A program made the position numbers and the translations under genes. Below are positions 1 to 6,493 of a DNA stretch of 6,493 nt, in pieces. The notes beneath the pieces are model-generated. The model made no database searches, had not been told where the DNA came from, and saw only the letters and a list, made by a program, of their open reading frames with translations. The stretch's first letter is position 1, and each line of letters opens with the position of its first letter. Where the stretch lies: NCBI GenBank assembly GCA_002497895.1, contig DAFD01000103.1, positions 1 to 6,493 of the forward strand, in the 5' to 3' direction. The stretch is from Euryarchaeota archaeon UBA175 (lineage in GTDB: Archaea; Thermoplasmatota; Poseidoniia; Poseidoniales; Thalassarchaeaceae).

Positions 1-3000
1 AGTTCAGCGCCGATGACCGCGAGCAGCAAGAATAGGCCGCCGGCGTTGATGCTGCCCGATGCCCCCAGCATCAGTAAGGCCACTCCACTTCCCAGCACCA
101 AATCGACCAGCCCCCAAACTCGCAGAATACGGCGTAAGTGAAGGATTCCGACGACCCACAGGGTTGTCGACATGGCAAAGAGTGCGACTGGATAGAACAT
201 TGCTTCGTTGACAGATAGAAGACCAGTGAATAGCAGAATATGGCCATCGACAGCCGCCATCATCGTCCAGTGACCATCGCGCATCGGTACCGCCGCTCCG
301 ACCAGAATCAACATCATCACCCCTCCTCCAAGGATGATCCAATCGAGATTATCTCCGATTGCTGGCAATATGTTGCTGAGAGAAAACAGGGCTAATGGGG
401 CGCAGAGGATTGCTAATCCGACTGCTTCGACCTGACGATGTTTGCGTCCCGACAAAACAGCGTTGGCTACTGCGAGGATTGCAGCTGGTCCCCATGAAAT
501 CATGACGATTGCGAGGGTTCGCATTCCTCGACCAGAGCTGGATTGGTGTGAATCTCGACCGACGCTCGTCCTGCGAGCGTCAATCATTGCATCAATGCCA
601 ATCGTGAATATGAGGAGGGTTTCGAGTAGAAGCCATGGAATCTGCCATTCGATGAAATCACCGTCGAGTGGATCGACGGTGAACGGGGCGGGAAGTGACT
701 CAACCATCACCGCCCCGAGTAATCTTCCGAGAACCAAAGGCAGGACGAACCAATCGAGAGCGATTGGGATTCGGTCGAGAAGGTTGTCCTGTCGGTAAAG
801 AGAGATAATGACGAATTGGAGAATGAGAATTGTCACGACGGCCATATCGAGCAATTGTGCATTACTTCCACCGGGGCCGATATGACCGGCGACGAGGGCT
901 AAAGTCAATCCAATAATCGCGTATGCAATCGGCATCTCCATACCGAGAACAGTCGGTAAGTCGAGTTCGAGTTGTTTTGTCCTTAGACGAGCGATGGTGA
1001 CGAGCAGTGTTGCGAAAACTCCTGCGATTAGAAGGACGATTGGGGAGGAAGCGAACAGCATTCCCCAAACGATTGTCGCACCGAGAATGAGAATGAGGAC
1101 TAGGAGTACAATCGTCGGTCGGTGCGAGACATCGGTTGTGTAGAGATCAGCATCATCGTCTGCTGATGTGAGGTCGCGTCGCTTCTTTCGCTTGGCTTCG
1201 AGTTCTGCACGTCGCGGGTCATATCCATCGATTCCCCCCGCGCCTCCACTTAGCATGACTTCAGCCTCGCGGCCTACCATCGCCAAGCGCTCGTCGCGCT
1301 GGGTAATCGATTTCAGCTCAGCGCGAATCTCTCCACGCGCAACTAACCATAGCGAACTGAGTGCGAAAAGGCCTAGCCCGGCCATGGTTGCTGTATCGTT
1401 GTTCAATTGCACTGAGAGGCCGATGGTGATTACCAACAACCAGAGTGCCGCCGCGGCCGGCTTGAGCAATTTCTCCATCTTTTCCGCGCGCGGGAGATAA
1501 ATCGCCATCACCGCACCAGTGCTGGCAACTGCTGTGAGAGAAATATCGAGGTCAGGAAGAGAGTCGGTCGCCTCGAGTATTCTCGCCGGCTCATTTGTTG
1601 AGATGGCGATTAGGAGTGGCAATGACATCAGAGCGATTCCATTGGTGAATCGAGGCTCGTCATCGGGCTCTCCGCGATAGAGAATTGATCCGGTCGCAAC
1701 GAGAATCAGAAGAACCCACATTTCGTCAAGCCCGTGTTTCCACCCAAGCATCGCAGCGCTGACAGCGATAATCGCCAGCAACGCCACTGCGCCTCCTAGC
1801 CTCTGTCCAACGAATTCAGCCCCAAGATGGGCCGCTGACACCGCCCCGACGACTACGAGTAAAGTGAGGGCGGTGAATCCTCCAGCATGTGCCATGACGA
1901 TGATTGTGATCATCGGCAGCCAGAGTCCCATCGACCATAATTGCAGAGCGCCGGAATCACGAATCGAAGCCGAGATTTCGGTGATTCCGAGGAATCCTGC
2001 TGCTAGATTGACCCCAGTCGACCCCATCTGCAGATTGACTATGAGCATCAATCCGACCGAGATTACAAGATAGACGGCGAATGGAATCGGAGCCAGTTCA
2101 ATCAAATTTCCTGGGTCGGACCACCCATTCGTTATCATCACAGTTCGAATCGCCTCGATGACAATTTCCTGCAACAATACCCAAGCCCACGGCAGCAGAA
2201 CTGTAGCGCCCGCGAGCGAGGGGGCCTTGCGTATCACAGCGAGCACGGCAGTTCCGATGTGCAGCGTCGTCAGCAAAGCTAGGAGAGCCAATCCACCGTC
2301 GCCGCCAGCGGCCTTAGACTCGGCTGGAATCAGAATTACTACGAGCACCAGAACGCCGACTGAACCTACCCAAAGAACGCGGTCAGTCACGCGGTTTTGG
2401 TCACGCAGCATGACGAATCCGGTAAGAATCGTAGCAAAGATAGTGAAAGTTTCGTAGCGGTCGAAAAGCGAGACGGATTCAGTCAAATCCCCAAAGATGA
2501 GAAGTAGCGAGAACAACATTCCACCTGCCAATAATGGAATGGCCACCCTGAGCTTCTCTACTCCTCGCACGACGAGATAAGAGCCGCCGAAGGCGCCGGC
2601 GAGGAATGTCACCATTCCGAGCGCGAAGCCGGAGTCCTCTCGGCTGGAAGCGACTGCCATGAGGGCTCCGACCATTCCGAGAGAAATCGATACGCCCCAG
2701 AGTCCCGGCTGGCCCAAGCCAGCCGCCTTGAATCCCTGAGAGAACCAATTGTCTTCACGCGCGAAGCGCGCTGCCATGGCTGCGTTTAGACCAGTGATTA
2801 CCATTAGGAGCAGGAAGAGAATCAGTGGTGTATCGAGGGGTTCTATCACCAGAGAGCCAGCGGTGAATCCATTGGTGACGGCGTGCATTCCTATCCATAG
2901 GTTAGAGGCTGCGACACCGAGGGCTGCCAAGTTACCAGAGCCTCGGTGTAAGGCGAGTCCGTGGAGCAGTAGCGTTGCGACGAGAATCATCACAGCGACT

Positions 3001-3740
3001 CCGACCTCTCCTCCAATCGAGCCCGCCGTTGAGCCAATCGCCAAGAGAACCAACGTGGCTTGGGCCGCAATCGCATCGTGATCGTGGCGGTAGGCGACGA
3101 AGACGTTGAGAGCGACGAGGAGAATCAATAGGATAGCGAGGGCTTCAACAGAAATAGGGAAAATTCCACCTAATTCCCAACGATTCAACTCAATTGCAAG
3201 CCCATAGAGGACCTTCATCGAAATGATGACCCACGAAACTCCCAGTAGATGCAAGTCTGGATTTGGCACCCAGCGCTCGCCGAGTGTGAAGCCGGTTACG
3301 GCGAGCGCCAAGAGCAAAATCAGAGAGACGAGAGGCGTGAAAGCCGTTCCAGCGACTACGCTCAGTGCACTGAAAACGAAAATCATCGCTACCATCAGTG
3401 ACCAATTGACTCGGCGTTCACCATCTTTCGCCATCGAGGTAACGATATCATCCTCGGGAGCCGATAGTACACTTCCGTCGGCCTGAATAGCTCCTGCTTC
3501 GGTTCCCGATGTTTCGGCGAATGGATCGAAAACATCGCCGAGAGCTTCATCGATTTCGGGCTTTGAATCGGAGTTAGGAGATGTTGGTTCCTGCTCGGAT
3601 GCATTGGAGCGGATGTCTTCCAATCCGAGATCATCGATGTCGATGTTGCCGCCCATCTTGAAGCGACGCTCGCGAATCACGCGGTCGTCTTTCTCATCAC
3701 TCACGCGCGCGACAGGCACGGCATCCGGCGATAACCGCAT
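1..3740 (-). CDS. Giant polytopic membrane protein of unknown function (3' end beyond the window)
   Basis: I read this minus-strand frame codon by codon and found no stop from an ATG at 3740-3738 down to the left edge: at least 1,246 residues with the C-terminus missing. Residues 1 to about 110 are soluble, acidic and rich in Ser, Pro and Glu, and include the segment RRFKMGGNIDIDDLGLEDI. From about residue 113 hydrophobic stretches of 18-25 residues alternate with short loops. I count roughly 25 up to residue 801, then a charged loop (802-875), then about 12 more. Many loops on the N-terminal side of the membrane carry Arg/Lys, as the positive-inside rule predicts for a cytoplasmic N-terminus. 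No ATPase, protease, glycosyltransferase or transporter signature was recognised, so no function is assigned. Alternative starts are GTG at 3719 and GTG at 3704; the frame is closed upstream by TGA at 3758-3756. No Shine-Dalgarno precedes any of them. It is transcribed divergently from pckA. The reading frame is very secure; the start is moderately so and the function unknown. Confidence 0.9.
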   Translation of the reverse strand, partial: MRLSPDAVPVARVSDEKDDRVIRERRFKMGGNIDIDDLGLEDIRSNASEQEPTSPNSDSKPEIDEALGDVFDPFAETSGTEAGAIQADGSVLSAPEDDIVTSMAKDGERRVNWSLMVAMIFVFSALSVVAGTAFTPLVSLILLLALAVTGFTLGERWVPNPDLHLLGVSWVIISMKVLYGLAIELNRWELGGIFPISVEALAILLILLVALNVFVAYRHDHDAIAAQATLVLLAIGSTAGSIGGEVGVAVMILVATLLLHGLALHRGSGNLAALGVAASNLWIGMHAVTNGFTAGSLVIEPLDTPLILFLLLMVITGLNAAMAARFAREDNWFSQGFKAAGLGQPGLWGVSISLGMVGALMAVASSREDSGFALGMVTFLAGAFGGSYLVVRGVEKLRVAIPLLAGGMLFSLLLIFGDLTESVSLFDRYETFTIFATILTGFVMLRDQNRVTDRVLWVGSVGVLVLVVILIPAESKAAGGDGGLALLALLTTLHIGTAVLAVIRKAPSLAGATVLLPWAWVLLQEIVIEAIRTVMITNGWSDPGNLIELAPIPFAVYLVISVGLMLIVNLQMGSTGVNLAAGFLGITEISASIRDSGALQLWSMGLWLPMITIIVMAHAGGFTALTLLVVVGAVSAAHLGAEFVGQRLGGAVALLAIIAVSAAMLGWKHGLDEMWVLLILVATGSILYRGEPDDEPRFTNGIALMSLPLLIAISTNEPARILEATDSLPDLDISLTAVASTGAVMAIYLPRAEKMEKLLKPAAAALWLLVITIGLSVQLNNDTATMAGLGLFALSSLWLVARGEIRAELKSITQRDERLAMVGREAEVMLSGGAGGIDGYDPRRAELEAKRKKRRDLTSADDDADLYTTDVSHRPTIVLLVLILILGATIVWGMLFASSPIVLLIAGVFATLLVTIARLRTKQLELDLPTVLGMEMPIAYAIIGLTLALVAGHIGPGGSNAQLLDMAVVTILILQFVIISLYRQDNLLDRIPIALDWFVLPLVLGRLLGAVMVESLPAPFTVDPLDGDFIEWQIPWLLLETLLIFTIGIDAMIDARRTSVGRDSHQSSSGRGMRTLAIVMISWGPAAILAVANAVLSGRKHRQVEAVGLAILCAPLALFSLSNILPAIGDNLDWIILGGGVMMLILVGAAVPMRDGHWTMMAAVDGHILLFTGLLSVNEAMFYPVALFAMSTTLWVVGILHLRRILRVWGLVDLVLGSGVALLMLGASGSINAGGLFLLLAVIGAE

Positions 3741-3850
3741 CCCCGTCGGGCCAAGTCAAACGATGTATGCGTGCGATCATGAGTTTAGCGAGAGATTCGC
3801 ACTGGCAGGCATCCGTAATAGTTGAAAGCCAATTGTCAGCGTCGGTCATC
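3741..3850. promoter_or_regulatory. Divergent intergenic region, presumed back-to-back promoters
   Basis: This stretch of about 110 bases separates the starts of the giant membrane protein (minus) and pckA (plus), so both promoters should lie here. Weak A/T-rich candidates for archaeal TATA elements are GTAATAGT at about 3815-3822, facing pckA, and the complement of AGTTTAGC at about 3782-3789, facing the membrane protein. Each sits at roughly the distance that would give a short leader or none. Neither is a strong match, and no B-recognition element, bacterial -35/-10 pair or operator palindrome stands out. The region is defined by the gene layout, not by a clear motif. Confidence 0.4.
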
Positions 3851-5467
3851 ATGGAGAGCACCTCCCGCTCGTCCACTCCGGCTTCCTTCGCGACCACGCT
3901 GGCGTCTCATGGCCTCGATCCCAGTGGCGCAGTACATTGGAATCTCGATGCCAGTGAGCTCCATGAGCGCGCCGTAGAGCGTGGTGAAGCACAACTCACC
4001 GCACACAATGTCTTGCTCGCCACTACCGGCGAGCGCACAGGACGCTCGCCGAACGACCGATTCATCGTCGACGAACCCGGTCTAGCTGACCTTGTTTGGT
4101 GGGGTAAGGTGAACAAGCCGACAAGTCGCAATGTCTTCGAAGGGCTGTTGGAGAAGGTCAGAGCCCACTTGGATGCGGCTGACGAACTTTTCGTGAAGGA
4201 TGCTCACTGCGGTGCAGATTCAAATTATGCCATGCCTGTGCGATTGGTTACCGAGAAGGCATGGCACGCTGCTTTCTATCACAATATGTTCGTTCGCAGC
4301 GATCCAGCCGATCTCACCGAGCACGTTCCACAATACACGATTCTACACGCGCCTGAGCTACGCGCGGACCCGAAGACCGATGGAACAAACTCGGAGGTCT
4401 TCGTCATTCTAGCTCTCGACCGAGGCCTGGTAATCATCGGTGGAACCCACTACGCGGGCGAGATTAAGAAGGCGATTTTCACAATTATGAATCACATTCT
4501 TCCAGGACAGGGAATCATGCCGATGCACTGCTCAGCTAATACTGACGGCACCGATGCAGCCCTCTTTTTCGGACTCTCCGGGACTGGAAAGACAACTCTC
4601 TCGGCAGACCCTGAAAGGGCTTTGGTTGGTGACGATGAGCATGGGTGGTCCGATGATGGAGTATTCAACTTCGAAGGTGGGTGCTATGCCAAGCTCATCG
4701 GATTGTCTGAGGTGGATGAGCCTGAGATTTTTGCTACGACAAGGATGCCAGGGACTATCCTTGAGAATGTCATTCTAGATGCCTCGGGTGTACCCGACTT
4801 CGATAATGGAACCTTGACTCAGAATACACGCGGTTCGTATCCTATTGAAGCGATTGAGAATCGTACTGAGGATTCTACCGCAGGTCATCCAAAGAATGTT
4901 GTTTTCCTGACCTGCGATGCCTTCGGCGTCCTACCTCCGCTCTCTCGTCTGACGCCAGAACAGGCAGCTTACCACTTCATGTCAGGATATACAGCGAAGG
5001 TCGCTGGGACTGAGATTGGTGTAACAGAACCTCAAGCGACCTTCTCTACATGTTTCGGCGCGCCATTCATGCCGCGTCATCCGAGCATGTACGCTGACTT
5101 GCTTTCGAACAAAATTAGCGAGCAGAATGCGAACTGCTGGCTAATCAACACCGGCTGGATTGCCGGCGGTTACGGCGAATCCAGCCGAATCAAGATACGC
5201 TGGACGCGCGCGCTGCTGAATGCTGCATTGCGCGGCGATCTTGACGATGTCGTCTTCGTTCGTGATGAGCGCTTCGGGTTTTCCGTTCCAACTGAGTGCG
5301 AGGGTGTTCCGAGCGAAATAATGCAGCCGCGCGATACTTGGACCGACAAGACTCGTTACGATAATGTGGCGAATTTACTGGCTCAAATGTTCATCGAGAA
5401 TTTTGAACAATACGAATCCGGGTGTTCTGCTGAGGTCCTTTCCTCAGCCCCTCAAGTCATTGAGTGA
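3851..5467 (+). CDS. pckA: Phosphoenolpyruvate carboxykinase (ATP)
   Basis: This cytosolic enzyme converts oxaloacetate and ATP to phosphoenolpyruvate, CO2 and ADP, the first committed step of gluconeogenesis from C4 acids (EC 4.1.1.49). From the ATG at 3851 it has 538 residues, the usual family length. The substrate-binding Arg of TGRSPNDRF falls at residue 65, as in E. coli Pck. Other landmarks are HYAGEIKK (metal-binding Lys 207), MHCSAN (His 226), the P-loop GLSGTGKTT (241-249, Lys 247), GDDEHGW (metal-binding Asp 262), FNFEGGCYAK, NTRGSYPIE (Arg 327) and VTEPQATFSTCFGAPF. All the catalytic residues I could place are present. This is the ATP family, distinct in sequence from GTP-dependent PEPCK. 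The frame continues upstream to ATG codons at 3767 and 3779. Those 28 extra residues look unlike the family N-terminus and would leave about 26 bases for two divergent promoters, so 3851 is preferred. No Shine-Dalgarno is visible, so leaderless translation is possible. Confidence 0.96.
   Translation: MESTSRSSTPASFATTLASHGLDPSGAVHWNLDASELHERAVERGEAQLTAHNVLLATTGERTGRSPNDRFIVDEPGLADLVWWGKVNKPTSRNVFEGLLEKVRAHLDAADELFVKDAHCGADSNYAMPVRLVTEKAWHAAFYHNMFVRSDPADLTEHVPQYTILHAPELRADPKTDGTNSEVFVILALDRGLVIIGGTHYAGEIKKAIFTIMNHILPGQGIMPMHCSANTDGTDAALFFGLSGTGKTTLSADPERALVGDDEHGWSDDGVFNFEGGCYAKLIGLSEVDEPEIFATTRMPGTILENVILDASGVPDFDNGTLTQNTRGSYPIEAIENRTEDSTAGHPKNVVFLTCDAFGVLPPLSRLTPEQAAYHFMSGYTAKVAGTEIGVTEPQATFSTCFGAPFMPRHPSMYADLLSNKISEQNANCWLINTGWIAGGYGESSRIKIRWTRALLNAALRGDLDDVVFVRDERFGFSVPTECEGVPSEIMQPRDTWTDKTRYDNVANLLAQMFIENFEQYESGCSAEVLSSAPQVIE
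5429..5448 (+). other. Perfect 7-bp inverted repeat (hairpin) in the last codons of pckA
   Basis: GCTGAGG and CCTCAGC pair perfectly around a six-base loop (TCCTTT), ending 17 bases before the pckA stop. The stem is GC-rich but no run of T follows it, so it is not a classical intrinsic terminator. It may be a transcript 3'-end structure or simply chance within coding sequence. Confidence 0.35.
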
Positions 5468-5550
5468 GAATCGCGGTGATTGCAGGATTCAAATCTGTAA
5501 GATACACCGCTATCGAAGCCTATTTCAGAGACGCGCAAAATCGCTGATTG
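5468..5550 (+). other. Short spacer between pckA and the SDR gene
   Basis: These 83 bases have no supportable coding frame. No T-rich terminator follows pckA. CTATTTCA at about 5520-5527 is centred about 27 bases before the ATG at 5551, where the TATA element of a leaderless archaeal gene would be expected, but the match is poor. The spacing fits either read-through from pckA or a separate weak promoter. Confidence 0.3.
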
Positions 5551-6493
5551 ATGAGCGACGACTCAATACCAGCGGCAGACGAATTACACGTCGTCACTGG
5601 AGCATTCGGCTATACTGGCAGATGGATTGCTCACCAATTGTTGTCAGAAGGTAAACGCGTTCGAACCCTGACTAATGCGGTGGGCAGAGACGACCCATTC
5701 GATGGTGCTGTTGAGGTTCATCCCCTAGACTTCGATGACCATGATTCGCTCGTTGAGTCGCTTCGCGGAGCAGATGTGTTGTACAATACATACTGGGTAA
5801 GGTACAATGACGAGGGAAGAAAATTCGATCATGACGTCGCGGTGAGGAATTGTACGAAGATGTTTGAGGCTGCAGCAGAGGCTGGTGTTCGGCGGGTCAT
5901 CCATTTCAGCGTAGCAAACCCAGACCAAGCACCAGGATGGTCCTACTTTCGCGGCAAGGTTGAGAGCGAAAGAATACTGCGAGAATCGGGACACTCCTAC
6001 GCTATAGTTCGCCCAACAGTCCTGTTTGGAGGTGGGCGCAACGTGCTCGTAAACAACATCGCTTGGATGCTAAGATACATACCGATATTCGGAGTATTTG
6101 GCTTCGGAAAATATCCCATTCAACCAGTTCATGTTCGTGATGTAGCGCGGATTTCAATCGATTTAGGCGCGGGTGAAGAAAACATCACGCGCGATGCGGC
6201 AGGACCTGAGACCTATCTCTACCGAGATTTCGTTCGACTCATTGCCAGAAGCATCGGGGTTCGCCGCCTGATTCTACCCATGCCTCCACTTCTAGCCTGG
6301 ATGGCGGGACAGGTCATGGGGGTATTCGTGCGCGATATGGTGATCACCCGCGCTGAAATCAAGGGGTTGATGCGCGGTCTTGTTTCTTCAGATGAGGAGC
6401 CACTCGGAACCATTCGCTTCAGCGAATGGATGGAGCGTCGAGGGCCTGAGATTGGACGTCATTATCACAACGACCTGAAAGAACGAATTTACA
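5551..6493 (+). CDS. Atypical short-chain dehydrogenase / NAD-dependent epimerase-like protein (3' end beyond the window)
   Basis: Translation from the ATG at 5551 gives 314 codons with no stop before the right edge. Strand 1 of a Rossmann fold is followed by the dinucleotide-binding motif TGAFGYTG (residues 16-23). Later features are LRGADVLYNTYW (71-82), VRRVIHFS (113-120), the SDR-type Tyr-x3-Lys pair in SYFRGK (Tyr 132, Lys 136) and AIVRPTVLFGGG (151-162). This order matches extended/atypical SDRs of the NAD(P)H-binding group that includes NDUFA9-like and sugar-epimerase-like proteins. The glycine motif, Ser 120 and the Tyr/Lys pair suggest nucleotide binding and possible oxidoreductase activity, but the substrate cannot be read from the sequence. 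A hydrophobic stretch at about 240-260 could be a membrane-associating helix. Family members are commonly around 300-350 residues, so probably little is missing. It lies 83 bases after pckA on the same strand, with no Shine-Dalgarno before the start. The family is firm, the substrate unknown. Confidence 0.9.
   Translation, partial: MSDDSIPAADELHVVTGAFGYTGRWIAHQLLSEGKRVRTLTNAVGRDDPFDGAVEVHPLDFDDHDSLVESLRGADVLYNTYWVRYNDEGRKFDHDVAVRNCTKMFEAAAEAGVRRVIHFSVANPDQAPGWSYFRGKVESERILRESGHSYAIVRPTVLFGGGRNVLVNNIAWMLRYIPIFGVFGFGKYPIQPVHVRDVARISIDLGAGEENITRDAAGPETYLYRDFVRLIARSIGVRRLILPMPPLLAWMAGQVMGVFVRDMVITRAEIKGLMRGLVSSDEEPLGTIRFSEWMERRGPEIGRHYHNDLKERIY

Noticed and set aside
442..3486. Several plus-strand open frames of 69-118 codons across the left half (at 442, 1168, 1864, 2158, 2749 and 3223)
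   Set aside because: They lie antisense to the continuous membrane-protein frame. Their translations are rich in Arg, Ser, Thr and Pro with no domain-like pattern, as expected of antisense shadows of a hydrophobic gene.
4..3634. Minus-strand open frames of 68-112 codons at 4-342, 862-1068, 2479-2748, 3190-3405 and 3395-3634
   Set aside because: They are in a different frame on the same strand as the long membrane-protein frame and have no recognisable features.
3767..3850. 28-residue N-terminal extension of pckA from ATG 3767
   Set aside because: It lengthens the protein beyond the family norm, shifts Arg 65 out of its usual position and leaves almost no room for the divergent promoters.
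3604..3897. Frames spanning the divergent region: plus 3604-3825 and minus 3697-3897
   Set aside because: Each overlaps the start of one of the two divergent genes in another frame or on the other strand, and would fill the promoter region. Neither translation resembles a protein family.
5364..5654. Plus-strand 96-codon frame bridging pckA and the SDR gene
   Set aside because: It overlaps the end of pckA and the first 100 or so bases of the SDR gene in other frames; both of those have clear family motifs and this one has none.
5725..6413. Minus-strand frames at 5725-5994 and 6219-6413
   Set aside because: They are antisense to the SDR gene, which carries the Rossmann and Tyr-x3-Lys motifs on the plus strand.
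1..6493. CRISPR arrays, tRNA genes, insertion-sequence ends, long direct repeats
   Set aside because: I looked for these by eye on both strands and saw no regularly spaced repeat, cloverleaf or terminal inverted repeat with a transposase. The frequent CGA/GAG/ATC-type short motifs reflect codon use.

Overview
The window holds three genes, two of them cut by its edges. On the minus strand, one uninterrupted reading frame runs from a start near 3740 to the left edge. It encodes at least 1,246 residues of a giant multi-pass membrane protein with no function I recognise. Diverging from it on the plus strand is a complete ATP-type phosphoenolpyruvate carboxykinase (pckA, 3851-5467). After an 83-base gap comes an NAD(P)-binding atypical short-chain dehydrogenase/epimerase (5551 to the right edge). 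No tRNA, rRNA, CRISPR array, insertion sequence or attachment site is visible.

Organism: base composition is about half G+C by eye, and none of the three starts has a recognisable Shine-Dalgarno sequence. An ATP-type PEPCK next to a huge membrane protein with a charged N-terminus would suit a planktonic archaeon of the Thermoplasmatota, such as Marine Group II/Poseidoniales. This is a weak inference. No taxonomic marker gene is present, and a bacterium with leaderless genes is not excluded.

Layout: 1-3740 (minus) is the giant membrane protein. It has an acidic soluble N-terminus of about 110 residues, about 25 predicted membrane segments, a charged loop of about 75 residues, then about a dozen more membrane segments, still open at the edge. 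3741-3850 is a divergent intergenic region that should hold both promoters. 3851-5467 is pckA, with all expected catalytic motifs and a small perfect hairpin in its last codons. 5468-5550 is a short spacer. 5551-6493 is the SDR gene, still open after 314 codons.

How the genes relate: PEPCK converts oxaloacetate to phosphoenolpyruvate, the entry to gluconeogenesis. The downstream SDR is co-directional and could share its transcript, but nothing in its sequence ties it to that pathway. The giant protein is transcribed divergently and has no evident functional link. The main point of interest is the giant protein. It is easy to miss because its frame has no stop inside the window, and short antisense frames cover the same bases.
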